Positions 1 to 9,111 of a stretch of DNA of 64,000 nucleotides are shown piece after piece. Below the pieces are notes generated by a model. The model made no database searches, was not told the origin of the DNA, and was given only the letters and a program-made list of their open reading frames with translations. The stretch comes from Purpureocillium takamizusanense. Its lineage: Eukaryota > Ascomycota > Sordariomycetes > Hypocreales > Ophiocordycipitaceae. Made by a program: the position numbers and the translations under genes. How positions within the stretch are numbered: the first letter of the stretch is position 1; each line of letters starts with the position of its first letter. The DNA is taken from assembly GCF_022605165.1 (NCBI RefSeq), contig NC_063073.1:2418001-2482000 (forward strand). Direction: 5' to 3'.

Positions 1-496
1 ACTCTTGCATTACCGCTACGTCACATAGCATCCGTATTGTCCTGAACCTCTGGTTATCGCATCCAGCATGGTGCTTTCCATTGGCCTGGCAAGTGTCAGG
101 TTCGACCTCGATGCGCTGGTGACTCAGAGCGACTGGCAACTCAAAGCAGCGAAGACGGGCCACTAGCTCGGTAGACTCACCTTTTCACAGCGGGCGCGGC
201 TCATTGGCGCATCAAATATCGCTCTAAATTCTTGGTAGACCACGCAGGGCATTCCTCCTACATGAACAAATATAAACGACAGAAACTAAAGGATTCAGTG
301 AAATCAAAACACCCGCCTCGTGTTACATAGGCCTCACGAGTCGTTAAAATGGCAAACACTGGTGTTGGTCGAGACGCTTTGAAGATTGTCAGTTTCGGAT
401 TTGTTGCCCACCAGCAAACATGAATAAGTCTGACCGCGCGACCAGGTGTTCCCAAGCTTACAACGCACGCCCGAGAACCCTCAGCCAATTGTCGTC
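1..496. other. Left-edge intergenic stretch, no gene seen
   Basis: No ORF with family signal is seen on either strand. The last part is the presumed promoter and leader of the kinase gene that starts at 497. The base composition is less G/C-rich than the middle of the window. Confidence 0.4.
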
Positions 497-1055
497 ATGA
501 CCTGTGGAATATCAGGCAAGTAAAATACTCTCACCTGCAGTCACTCCGTATCTAACGTCGTGTGCTGCAGGCTCGGGTAAGTCGACACTCGCCAAAGCGA
601 TTGAAGCGCAACTAGCCTTTACGCGCCTGTCCGTCGACGCCATGATTCACGAGGCACATGGGCTCTATGGAATAGACTACGCGCCATCCAAGTACGCAGA
701 ATACCAAGACGAAGCCCAAGCCAAACTCAAGGACGAGCTTCGCCGCCTCCTCCGCGCCGAGAACCGCGACGTTGTTCTCGACTTGGCCTTTTGGAACAAA
801 GAATATCGCGACGAGTTCAAGGCATTGATCGAGGAGAATGGAGGGCGCTGGGTCTTGGTGTTTCTGCAAGCTGAGCGAGAGCTACTCTGGAGGCGCATCA
901 CCGAGAGAAGGGCGAGGCGCGATGCCCTAGACGAAACCGACGAGAGGCGGGATGGGGACTCGGCGTTCAATGTGGATGAGGCCACCTTTGACATGTATTG
1001 CAACGGCTTCGAGAGGCCAGAAGGCGAGGGGGAGATTGTCATTAATTGCTCTTGA
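497..1055 (+). CDS. Small P-loop (AAA_33-type) kinase-like ATP-binding protein, two exons
   Basis: Exons are 497-515 and 571-1055, giving 167 aa. The first exon is only 19 nt; with it the protein begins with a complete Walker A loop, G4-ISGSGKS with K10 and S11/T12. The open frame alone has no ATG before the loop. The intron (516-570, 55 nt) has a GC donor in the context G|GCAAGT, a CTAAC branch site at 552-556 and a TGCAG acceptor. The rest resembles bacterial-type predicted kinases: a strand ending VVLDLAF (Walker B-like), then a lid-like Arg cluster (LLWRRITERRARR). By family it probably phosphorylates a small molecule or nucleotide; the substrate is unknown. It converges on the amidohydrolase 27 bp away. 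The fold is fairly sure and the function is not. Confidence 0.72.
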
Positions 1056-1082
1056 GCCATACATAGTGTGAATGAATGCAGA

Positions 1083-2246
1083 TTACAACGCCCTCACACG
1101 CTCGATTCCTCCGCACCACACCCTCTCAATTTGCCTCGTCGCGCGGATGTTTTCAAGCGGATTCTCCTTGAGCAGGACCAGATCGGCTCGTCTTCCCGGC
1201 TCGATGACTCCCCGATTCTTCAGCCCGAAACACTCAGCAGGTAGGACCGTTACACCCCTAAGTACATCCGTGATGGCGAGCCCGGCCTCGACCAGCAGTT
1301 CCATCTCACGGTGTATGGATTCGCCGTGAGGGATCGTAAACGGCGAGTCCTCCTCCTCGTTGGAGTCCGTGCCGACCAAGATCTTGACGCCCGCGCGATG
1401 TAGCTGCTGTACCGAAGCTACGGAATTCTCATACGACTCCGCCCCAGCAAAGAACCTTCGGCTCTTCAGCACCGTCAGGAGCAGCGACGGATGGAGTAGC
1501 ACGCGGAGGATCGCGCTCCACGGCAGGGGCGAGCAGATGCTGGCCATCATCGCGAGCGTCGGGATGGACACTTGCTGCGCCTCAGCCATCTTGCGCGCCT
1601 CGTCTTCGTCCAGCACCTTGTCGCGCGGCACATGAGTGATGAAGTCCGGGCGCGGACGTGCCTCCAGTGCCATGCTGAAGGGCAGGTAGGTTGCCGCATG
1701 CGTGACCACGAGCTTCCCCTGGTCGTGTGCCGCCGCGACGAGCGCGTTGACCGTCTCCTGGCTCGGGCCCGGCGCGTCGGCGACGATCTTGATGTGATCG
1801 GCGCCCTGCGCGAGCCGGTCCCTCACGAAGCGCGGCGCATCCGCGGGGCCCGTGACGAACGCGCGCGAGTCTATGGGCAGCATCTTGCTGTGCAGGCTCC
1901 CTGGAGTCGTCGCCGGTATGCCCGCGCTCAGGATGTCCGTCAACCCGGCGCTCCCACGCAGGGCGTTTACCTTTTCCGGGAACCATTCTCCCATCCCCAG
2001 GGCGGACGTGACCCCGTAGTCGGCAAGCTGCTCGAGCTGGTGCCGCGCGCCGCTGAGGTGGACGTGGGAGTCGATGAACCCGGGGAAAAGGAAGCGGCCT
2101 GTGCCGTCGACAACTTCAGCACCGCTGGCGTCGCTGTCATTACCGACGATGAGGCCGTCGGAAAATGTTATGTCGGTCGGCGAGGTGAGGTCGCGGCCAT
2201 CGAATACACGGACGTTTGTGATGACGACTTTGTGCGGGGTGCCCAT
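1083..2246 (-). CDS. Amidohydrolase (metal-dependent hydrolase, imidazolonepropionase/prolidase-like)
   Basis: A single-exon gene of 387 aa. The metal-site pattern of the amidohydrolase superfamily is complete: HxH at H61/H63 in FIDSHVHL, K153 in HIKIVAD (the usual carbamylated bridging Lys), H183 in VTHAAT, H205 in ITHVP, and the catalytic D294 in VGTDSN. The C-terminal stretch returning to the beta-sandwich reads GVIEPGRRADLVLL, typical of the family. Fungal members hydrolyse cyclic amides, dipeptides or mycotoxin amides, but the substrate cannot be read from sequence. There is no signal peptide, so it is probably cytosolic. The start is the ATG at 2246; no nearer alternative preserves the N-terminal beta strand. 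Confidence 0.88.
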   Translation of the reverse strand: MGTPHKVVITNVRVFDGRDLTSPTDITFSDGLIVGNDSDASGAEVVDGTGRFLFPGFIDSHVHLSGARHQLEQLADYGVTSALGMGEWFPEKVNALRGSAGLTDILSAGIPATTPGSLHSKMLPIDSRAFVTGPADAPRFVRDRLAQGADHIKIVADAPGPSQETVNALVAAAHDQGKLVVTHAATYLPFSMALEARPRPDFITHVPRDKVLDEDEARKMAEAQQVSIPTLAMMASICSPLPWSAILRVLLHPSLLLTVLKSRRFFAGAESYENSVASVQQLHRAGVKILVGTDSNEEEDSPFTIPHGESIHREMELLVEAGLAITDVLRGVTVLPAECFGLKNRGVIEPGRRADLVLLKENPLENIRATRQIERVWCGGIERVRAL

Positions 2247-2712
2247 TGTGTCGGTCCTTCAGTTGCTCGCGGAACAGTGCTGAGATGCGGCCTGCGCTGT
2301 TGATGTTCGAGAGGTGAGTCGTGAATGCCGTCAGCAATCCGGAAGCTGGCATGTGAATCCGCGTTCAGCTCACATGCAGCTGGAGCTGGGAGCTGGACTC
2401 AGCAACCCCGCCAACGCCACAAGTTCACAGCCCCTCTGCCCTTCGCATCTTGCATGAACGTCAGCTTCTGAACGAGGAACTTGTTGAGAGAGACAGTCCG
2501 TTGATACATTCGTTTCTATATACAGCGTGAGGGTCTCACTGCCAACTACTTTGGACAGCGTGCGGTATGCCTAGTACATGTAACTCCTCAAGTGCTATGA
2601 GGTCCCTACATCACCCGTCTCCTCGATGTTACCTGCACAACGCCAAAGGTAGCATACCAAGAGAAAGCTCTTAATTATACAAAGTAGGTTGGAGTAGGTC
2701 AGATGTTTCATC
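2247..2712. other. Intergenic, promoter side of the amidohydrolase
   Basis: 466 bp between the amidohydrolase start and the 3' end of the LURP-like gene. No coding signal is seen. It must hold the amidohydrolase promoter and the terminator region of the neighbour, but no convincing element is visible. Confidence 0.35.
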
Positions 2713-3399
2713 TCAACAAGACACATAATATGGCGTAGCGGTAGTGGTACCGTTACTAAACATGGTTGCAGCCATGAACACGACGATAGCAGATGCGAGC
2801 GCGATGTCCATCCCCGCGACTATGTCAACGGTCCATTCAACCTTCCCTCCAGGAAAATATATACCAATCTTGTCCATTCTCTTCGTGGTCATGACGACTT
2901 TCTCGCCCATATACACATTGGTGCGCAGCTTCCAAATGTCCTGACCCTGGACACGCAGTGTTATCCGCTCACCGTTCGGGGCTGCATTCTCGATGTCCAC
3001 ATCAGTGCGGTCCGTTCGCACGTCGCCTAACGGCATGATGCGTCCGATGGGCGGGTTCGAACCACCAGGCAGTTCGATGAACCATGCGATGCCCATGCTG
3101 TAGACATCAAAGAGCGGTAGCCCAGAAGCGTCCGTGAAACGGCGCCTTCTGTTCTTCGTTGTGCATTTGCCGTCGACATGCAAAATGGCCGACCCCTCAC
3201 TTTCCTCTCCTTTCGTGCACGCACCTTTGTTCTGTTTCGCTACAAGGCCGTCTTTATGTGGACGAAAAACGGTGAACTTGCCGCAAGAGAAAGCTTTTCC
3301 GTGCTGTTGAATGCGAAACGTAGTGTGCTCCTTGACGACGTGTGCACAGTCAGGGCGAAGTGAGATTGGTTGCTTCAAGGCTGTGAGTTCTGGAAACAT
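2713..3399 (-). CDS. LURP-one-related / tubby C-terminal-like domain protein
   Basis: 228 aa, single exon. The middle carries LFDVYSMGIAWF and the stretch QDIWKLRTNVYMGEKVV, matching the strand pattern of LURP-one (DUF567) beta-barrels. The end, VDIVAGMDIALASAIVVFMA, fits the hydrophobic central helix that closes the tubby-like barrel (in LURP-one proteins a similar 'G-D-x-A-L' segment). In plants and fungi such proteins have a membrane-tether or unknown role. The N-terminal half also contains strand-like FRIQQHGKAFSCGKFTVF. The helix is not evidence of a membrane anchor. The stop lies directly after a Cys-containing tail. Assignment is from fold pattern only. Confidence 0.6.
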   Translation of the reverse strand: MFPELTALKQPISLRPDCAHVVKEHTTFRIQQHGKAFSCGKFTVFRPHKDGLVAKQNKGACTKGEESEGSAILHVDGKCTTKNRRRRFTDASGLPLFDVYSMGIAWFIELPGGSNPPIGRIMPLGDVRTDRTDVDIENAAPNGERITLRVQGQDIWKLRTNVYMGEKVVMTTKRMDKIGIYFPGGKVEWTVDIVAGMDIALASAIVVFMAATMFSNGTTTATPYYVSC

Positions 3400-4202
3400 G
3401 ATGTAATTTGCTGGTTAGGGACTGATTTAGTGTAGTGAGGAAAGGATTCTGTTCCTTAACACGTCGATTCCGTGTATCCCCCTTATAAAATGCCAAAGAC
3501 GCGCTCATTGACGTCATATACGTAGTCCCAAGCAATGTTTGGACTGCATGCGGAAGTCGGATCAGATGACAGACAGACACGCAACATTGAGAGACCCAAC
3601 CAGCCAACATAGACATGTCACTGCTGCCTGTTGAACGTTGGCGACACAAGATGGGTGGGGCAAACTGCCGACGCAATGATCTTCAATGATTCTAAGAAGT
3701 GCCGCATTCCATATCGGTTGGTACCGATATAGGGCCAACTGATCATCGCCGTGTAGGATTCGCAGCAGACACTGTATATGTAGGCTGTTGGCCAACAGAC
3801 TGACGACCTATCAACCCCTGTGAGAATGGCTGAAGTAAACGACACCCTGCCATGATATCACGACAGGAGCATACTATGTTACTATAGGTACGTGTAGGCG
3901 GATTGTGACGTCAAGGGCAAGGATCTACGATAGATGATGTTCTTGACATCATGAACTTGCGGTAATTCGACGATCTGGTTTACGCAATAGGTTGATGTTC
4001 TTGTCTTATCCTAAAATGACTAATCGAAGTATCTGCTACCGGACATTGCATGTGCTCGCCCAACAGCACGGCGGATCATCGGACCTAGATTTTTTCACAT
4101 TGTATTTCCGTAGGCCTAATAGCTCTTACACACATCACGTCTAGGATCAGCCTTTGCCTCACTGCACAAGGCCTTGCCACGTCATTGCTCGTCAAGCCGA
4201 AG
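3400..4202. promoter_or_regulatory. Divergent intergenic region between LURP-like and SEC11-like genes
   Basis: About 800 bp with no supported gene. The overlapping ORFs here have no family signal. The two flanking genes diverge, so both promoters must lie here. No clear TATA box stands out. Composition is A/T-richer than in the window's core genes. Confidence 0.35.
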
Positions 4203-4812
4203 ATGGCTCTCTCATGGCGTCGTATCGCGCAGGAGCCTTTCTCCCCCCTTCGAGTGCTGACGATCATTTTCATGGCCTGGAAAACGCTCAGTCTAGTAGT
4301 GAACAGCCCAATCCCTATAGTCGTGGTGACGTCTGAGTCAATGGAGCCAACATTTCAGCGAGGAGACGTCCTCTTCCTCTGGAACCGCCAGGACTACGCT
4401 GCAGCTGGAGATATCCCCGTCATCTGGTTTCCCGGCCGCAAGCTGCCGATGGTACAGCCACCCGATTGCGACCGACAACATGCTCTGTACATGATCCAGC
4501 AGCTGACAAAATAACAGGTCCATCGTGTTATTAAAACACATTTTCTAAGTGATGGTGGTGATTTGAATGAAGCAACGTACGTCGTTCCTGGTACAGCATT
4601 CACATTTTCGCTGATAAGGGGCTACTAGGCAATATATTCTCACTAAAGGGGACAATAATGATGAAGATGACACCTCTCTTTATCCGAGTGAAAATGGCTT
4701 GGCTTCTCGGCACCATATTTTAGGTTTCGTCAAGGCTAGTCTGCCATTCGTGGGGTGGCCGGTGCTCAAGATGAATGAAATGATACGCAAACCTACGAGA
4801 TACATTCCATGA
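4203..4812 (+). CDS. Divergent SEC11-like type I signal peptidase catalytic subunit (extra copy?), three exons
   Basis: Read as one frame it looks truncated, but removing two short introns restores a full 163-aa protein. Exons are 4203-4451, 4518-4576 and 4629-4812. Intron 1 (66 nt) has CTGAC at 4503-4507 and ends AACAG; intron 2 (52 nt) starts GTACGT and ends ACTAG. The protein has one N-terminal membrane span (about residues 15-35), the Ser box SESMEP (S46) followed by [11 protein letters not shown], the His box MVHRVI (H85), and the Asp box [11 protein letters not shown] (D111, D116/D117). This is the Ser-His-Asp arrangement of ER signal peptidase rather than Ser-Lys of bacterial LepB. Length matches Sec11 (about 165-180 aa). 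Codons are mostly A/T-ending, unlike core genes here. It could be a paralog or a fast-evolving copy. Confidence 0.78.
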
Positions 4813-4885
4813 GAATCAAGTCAAGTATAAACTCTGTCTAGTAGAGATAGCTACATGCTTTAAAGTGCGCAACGTTGGTGCTGTG

Positions 4886-6130
4886 CTAGAGATGGCCGTC
4901 TTTAGAGCTCGGAAGCTTGCGGACGAATATGCAATGGATCTTGGGATACTGCCACTTTGGTACGCTCCAAAAGAAAAAGAGGAAAGTCCATATGTAGCCG
5001 AAGCATCTCTGCACAGAATAGCGGTCCAAAATGTCAAATCGTTGAGACGGGGTCGCAGGCAATAGTTTTGCTTGTCGTCTTGAAAGCTGGAAAGCTTTGC
5101 AAACGAAGCTTTCTGCTGCGCCTCCAATAAAGTTCATGAGAAACCAATAGAGATCCGGCTGCCAGCAGTTGCAGTCTTCAACTTGCCATGTCACCACTGC
5201 ATGCGCCACTCCCGAGAGAAAGAAGATGCAGAAAGCCACGATCGGTGAATAAAGTAGTGATGTTTGGCGGAGTCCAAGGAATCGTCCGGCTATCAGCCTC
5301 CCGATGTTTCCATAGGGCCTCACCACCAGACGGTGCCAAAATCTTCCCCAGAAGCCGCGTAAGCTGCTGGCTTGGAGAATAGATCCATAGATTGACGGCC
5401 ACTCATAAGGGCGATTTATGCGGAGAACCACGACGAAAAGCAGAGACAGAGCGGTATGTGCGCCGTCTATCGTGACGTATGCCGCTGCTGCCCAAAACAA
5501 GGCGAATACTGTGCGCAGAGAAACCTCACGCATGGTAATTGGCTCTTGGTGATGAAGGACAAACCGTCGCAGAAAGGTTTGCCGAGTCTCGTCGAAATCT
5601 GTCGCGTGTAGCGGTACGAATAATCCAGGGAGTACGCGTGGTTGCACAAAGCGACACACGACCCAGTAAATGGCCAACTTAGATGCGCGACTCGCCGCAA
5701 AAACGTACCGGGATTGGTTCCCATCCTCAGTATGCGAAAGTCCTTTCACATTGATTGTGTTTGCTCGGGATGTGAATAAGAGACGTGGGTTGTTCCATGT
5801 CGACCAGGACTTGCGGAGCCAAGTCAAGCGCTCAGATGTTGCTTTGTCGTCACCCAGCAGTAGCATGTCGTCCTCCAGAAACAGAATAGACAGAGAATGA
5901 GTAACCCAGATGAGTATCATAAACCCCCAAAGACTATCCATGCCATTGTTGGGCCAGTAGTCTGATCCCCTAAACGAGCGATAGTCAAAGTACAGCAAAG
6001 GTGCCAGCCACAACCATCGTAGACGACATGACTGTAGGGCTAATGTGTATATCGCAACGGACATAAAGAACCAGCTGAGGGGAGTTATAGGACCCCAGAG
6101 GTCCGCTGAGTTGATGAAAACAATTGGCAT
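4886..6130 (-). CDS. Wax-synthase-like MBOAT membrane acyltransferase
   Basis: From the ATG at 6130 the protein is 414 aa; the frame stays open to an earlier ATG at 6370 (494 aa), but those 80 residues are polar and not helix-like, so the shorter form is preferred. Several hydrophobic segments are visible. The family signature is near the C-terminal third: WPSIYGS, then SLRGFWGRFWHRLVV with the conserved Trp/His, followed by a membrane span ending FLSGVAHAVV, where the His is the usual MBOAT catalytic position. In fungi such enzymes esterify alcohols or acetylate terpenoids; the substrate is unknown and no biosynthetic cluster surrounds it. It converges on the SEC11-like gene 73 bp away. Confidence 0.72.
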   Translation of the reverse strand: MPIVFINSADLWGPITPLSWFFMSVAIYTLALQSCRLRWLWLAPLLYFDYRSFRGSDYWPNNGMDSLWGFMILIWVTHSLSILFLEDDMLLLGDDKATSERLTWLRKSWSTWNNPRLLFTSRANTINVKGLSHTEDGNQSRYVFAASRASKLAIYWVVCRFVQPRVLPGLFVPLHATDFDETRQTFLRRFVLHHQEPITMREVSLRTVFALFWAAAAYVTIDGAHTALSLLFVVVLRINRPYEWPSIYGSILQASSLRGFWGRFWHRLVVRPYGNIGRLIAGRFLGLRQTSLLYSPIVAFCIFFLSGVAHAVVTWQVEDCNCWQPDLYWFLMNFIGGAAESFVCKAFQLSRRQAKLLPATPSQRFDILDRYSVQRCFGYIWTFLFFFWSVPKWQYPKIHCIFVRKLPSSKDGHL

Positions 6131-7703
6131 TGGAAATATTGCTGTGGTGGCAGGTGTGGTGGGTGTGATGTTTGGGCAAACCCTCGTGCTGATGAGAGCG
6201 GAAATCCTCACAGCAAAGCCGGACACTCTCCTTGGATATTCTGTCCATAATTCTGTTCTGTGTATATCTGCATCGACTCCATAGATGACCGTAGTGGGAG
6301 TCGAATTTTCCAAAACTGGGTACGTCGTGTTACCAGACGTTGGGGGAGATCCCGACAACGCCCAACACATGCCGAAATATATGCCGACGAATCACGTCGC
6401 CGTGCAAACATCTCCTGGGTCACGTTCACTACTGCTTGGGATGAGCAAGATCGGGGCACGTCCGGCCTCAACACTACGTGCAGCCCTGGCACCACGCGGA
6501 TCCTTATTTCCGACTTGGGAAGGTTCGAGTATTCAATCAGGCGCAATTGTATACGGCTCTCAACCGGACTCTCAATGAATGTTGAAGGTTCAGTTGCAAA
6601 TACAGATATGATCTGCAGCCCCTGGTCAAGAGCAGGCAGCTACGTTTCCAAGTGGACCTGACAGACGGGTTGGTTGAACCCGAGCCTTTTTTGCGGCTCC
6701 TAACCAACAACTAACGTAGAACCGGGAACTACCACCGCTATGGTTACTTTTTGATGCTGAAGAACCAACACCAGTGGTTGCAATGCTTGTATCCTGTGTG
6801 GTACGATACGGTAAAATAGTACTATGGTGAAGTTCATCATGAAGGCCAGCCTACCAAAGAAGGATAGCAGACCACTTCTATGACGCCATGTCCGACTTTG
6901 TGGGGCAGCAATGGGTTTCAGAAGCCCACCAAGCCCGCTTTGGTAGAAGTTTCAAAGTACGCATCTAACTGGACGGCCCAAAGATGTAAGTTCGATACTG
7001 TCGACAGTGTACTTTACCTTCAGAGCCGCGGCGCAATACAATCATGGATATTGCGAGCCACAAGATGTATCTAACCAAGCTTCCCTGTCTAAGCGACGTG
7101 GTAAGGCCTGGATGAGCAGGCTGAAACTGTTTATGCGATAACCTTCATGTCGCGGTATACTAGTAGTTGCAAATCGTGCTCTTTCCATACATAAGGATCG
7201 TCGCATGATTTTGCAACAACGTTCGCTCAAGGCATTTCTACGATGCCCAAAGACATGTCCGGAAGGAAGTCCATTGTGTCATAGATCGACATGAGCCCAC
7301 CCTTGTTGAAGGCAGACCAACAGGCTATGGTCATGGTATACGGGCTGGAAAGCGTCATAGTCTGTATCTTACATGTCGTAAATGTTGTCATGAGTAGCTG
7401 ATCAGCGTCACAGCGTAGTTCTTGTCAACTCGGCAAACCTCAAGTCGATGCCCGTGAGAAGCCGTCAGGGGCCCAGGCAGCAAGATCAGCAACACGTCAG
7501 AGTTTGCACAGGATGTTGAAGGGGGTTCTCAAACGTGGGAGCACCGTGTAAGTCCTGAGACGGATATAAAAGGGCGGCCTCTACCCACCTCATACCATGA
7601 ACAACTCATGACATCCAGCATCAAGTCAATCGCGACGCAAATAAGTATCAAGAAGCAAACGAATATTCTACATCATCAAATCCCCTGACACAGAATCGTC
7701 AAC
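6131..7703. promoter_or_regulatory. Intergenic region with TATA box for the downstream secreted-protein gene
   Basis: No convincing gene. A TATAAAAG box lies at 7565-7572, 132 bp before the ATG at 7704, and is followed by an A/C-rich leader. A possible hairpin lies at 6670-6707. Upstream sequence also serves the wax-synthase-like gene on the minus strand. Confidence 0.45.
6670..6707. repeat. Imperfect inverted repeat (hairpin)
   Basis: Outer arms TTGGTT (6670-6675) and AACCAA (6702-6707) enclose inner arms GAGCC (6682-6686) and GGCTC (6695-6699) around a T-rich loop. It could be a transcript hairpin or chance. Confidence 0.4.
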
Positions 7704-8272
7704 ATGGTCTCTACCACACTTCCCGTTATCTCTCTTGCCGCTGCTGTCGGTCTACTCCAGATGTGCCCTGCACCATTTATCACCGAGGCAATCTGGTCAG
7801 GCATCGCTGCTGGTGTGGTCGGTGGCACCCTGGGTGCCGGTGCAACCATGTGCGCGAAGTATTGCCCTTCGCCCAAGCTTCGCCGCCATGCCGCCTCATT
7901 CAACACCCTCATGGCCCGCGACTATCCCCCTGGCGTCTCTCAGGAGTCCATCGACCAATGCACTCAGCAACTCAACGAGCAAAAAGACAGGGGAATCCAG
8001 GTCTTTTTCACCAATGTTGATGATGCCAGTAAGTTCCTCAGACATTCCCAATACAGTAGCATCATCGAGGCGATGAGAACGTACTAAATATATACCTAGC
8101 GGTGGATATTGATCATCTTCCTCCCGCTTGCATGAATCTCGTTACCGTTCTGAGCGGTAACCCTGCCCAGGCCGGCGGCCCGGTCCCGATCCCAATGGGT
8201 AGCGACAAGGTGCAGTTCAGGAACCTGACCCCTGAGGACCGCCAGAATCTCGGCCATGCTCTCGGAGCTTGA
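7704..8272 (+). CDS. Small secreted protein, unrecognised family, two exons
   Basis: Exons are 7704-8028 and 8100-8272, giving 165 aa. The intron (71 nt) starts GTAAGT, has a TACTAAAT branch site and ends CCTAG. Without it the frame stops early after unrelated residues. Residues 1 to about 20 form a signal-peptide-like hydrophobic stretch. A glycine-rich hydrophobic segment follows (about 28-48, WSGIAAGVVGGTLGAGA), then Cys at 50, 54, 86 and 119. The last 55 residues (DHLPPACMNLVTVLSGNP, then a Pro/Asp-rich end) look structured. A TATA box lies 132 bp upstream. I do not recognise the family. It may be an effector-like or cell-surface protein; that is inference from secretion and size only. 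Confidence 0.7.
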
Positions 8273-8659
8273 TCCCGCGGCGCGTGTAGACCGCAGCAGG
8301 GAGAAAGAAAAGTGAAATACGCGGCTCACTTGCCGTCTGATTATAAACTCTCGTTTTTAATGGAGGAAAGTATGACCGCGAATTTTGAGTTACAGGGAAG
8401 ACAGAGATGGCTAGTTGGAGCACACCTGGGCGCCCATTCAGTCGCTACCGATTTTAGAACAGAGTTTCCTTCTAGATCTTCCTCCTATCTCAAATTGACA
8501 ATTGATCCCATACAAGACCCTAGTACGACATCTGGTCGGGTTCTTAAATGCGCGATTGCTTGGCAGCCCTTCTGACAATCCTGTATGACCCAACCTCCTG
8601 GACCGTGTGGGATTCTGCCCTCGAGAAATGAACGCAGTAGTGGTGTCTCTCTCTCCCCC
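8273..8659. other. Convergent intergenic stretch
   Basis: 387 bp between the 3' ends of two small secreted-protein genes. Nothing coding is seen; it presumably holds both terminators. Confidence 0.4.
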
Positions 8660-9111
8660 TCAATCAGGTCTGAGTTTCGGAAGTTGTTTTACCCCGTGCT
8701 TTTCTTCCTTTCTGGTAGATGGATCGGGCGGTGGCGGCTTCAGGTCCAGCACGAGGTCAAAACATGGGAGGGACCTATACCTGTAGATCTGTGCCATGTC
8801 AGCCTATCGACCGCTTTTCCCAGCGAACCCAGGGGCAATCAACTCACCGAGTCAGGCTCGTCTCTGCACTGGCAGTAGCCTGCACATTCCCTGTCTATGA
8901 TGTTTCGAAGTTTTTGGTCGTAAGTCGCCTCAGTACGATACTCTATATGGGGCCCATAACAGCGGGCGTAAGGCGGGAAGCATTGCGGTCCCCTGGGCTC
9001 GGAGCAGAAGACTTCATATTGCAAATGAGGCTTAAGAGGGGGTAGGGTATCTCCTACGGCAACGAGTCCCGCGAGCCCCAACAGAGATACTGTGAGAAGG
9101 AGGGTATGCAT
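8660..9111 (-). CDS. Small cysteine-rich secreted protein, two exons proposed
   Basis: Exon 1 (9111-8848) encodes a signal peptide (about residues 1-20) and a mature part with six Cys, including ECAGYCQC near its end. A donor GTGAGT follows at 8847. With an acceptor CACAG at 8789, preceded by GGCTGACAT (branch site), the frame continues in phase 0 into exon 2 (8788-8660), which ends with a Pro- and Lys-rich tail. The total is 130 aa. If the intron were retained, the protein would stop two residues later at 90 aa. The family is not recognised. It faces the other small secreted-protein gene and could be an effector-like protein. Exon 1 is more certain than exon 2. Confidence 0.52.

Noticed and set aside
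4185..4514. Truncated SEC11 pseudogene
   Set aside because: Two intron pairs restore the full His and Asp boxes in frame, so an intact spliced gene is more likely.
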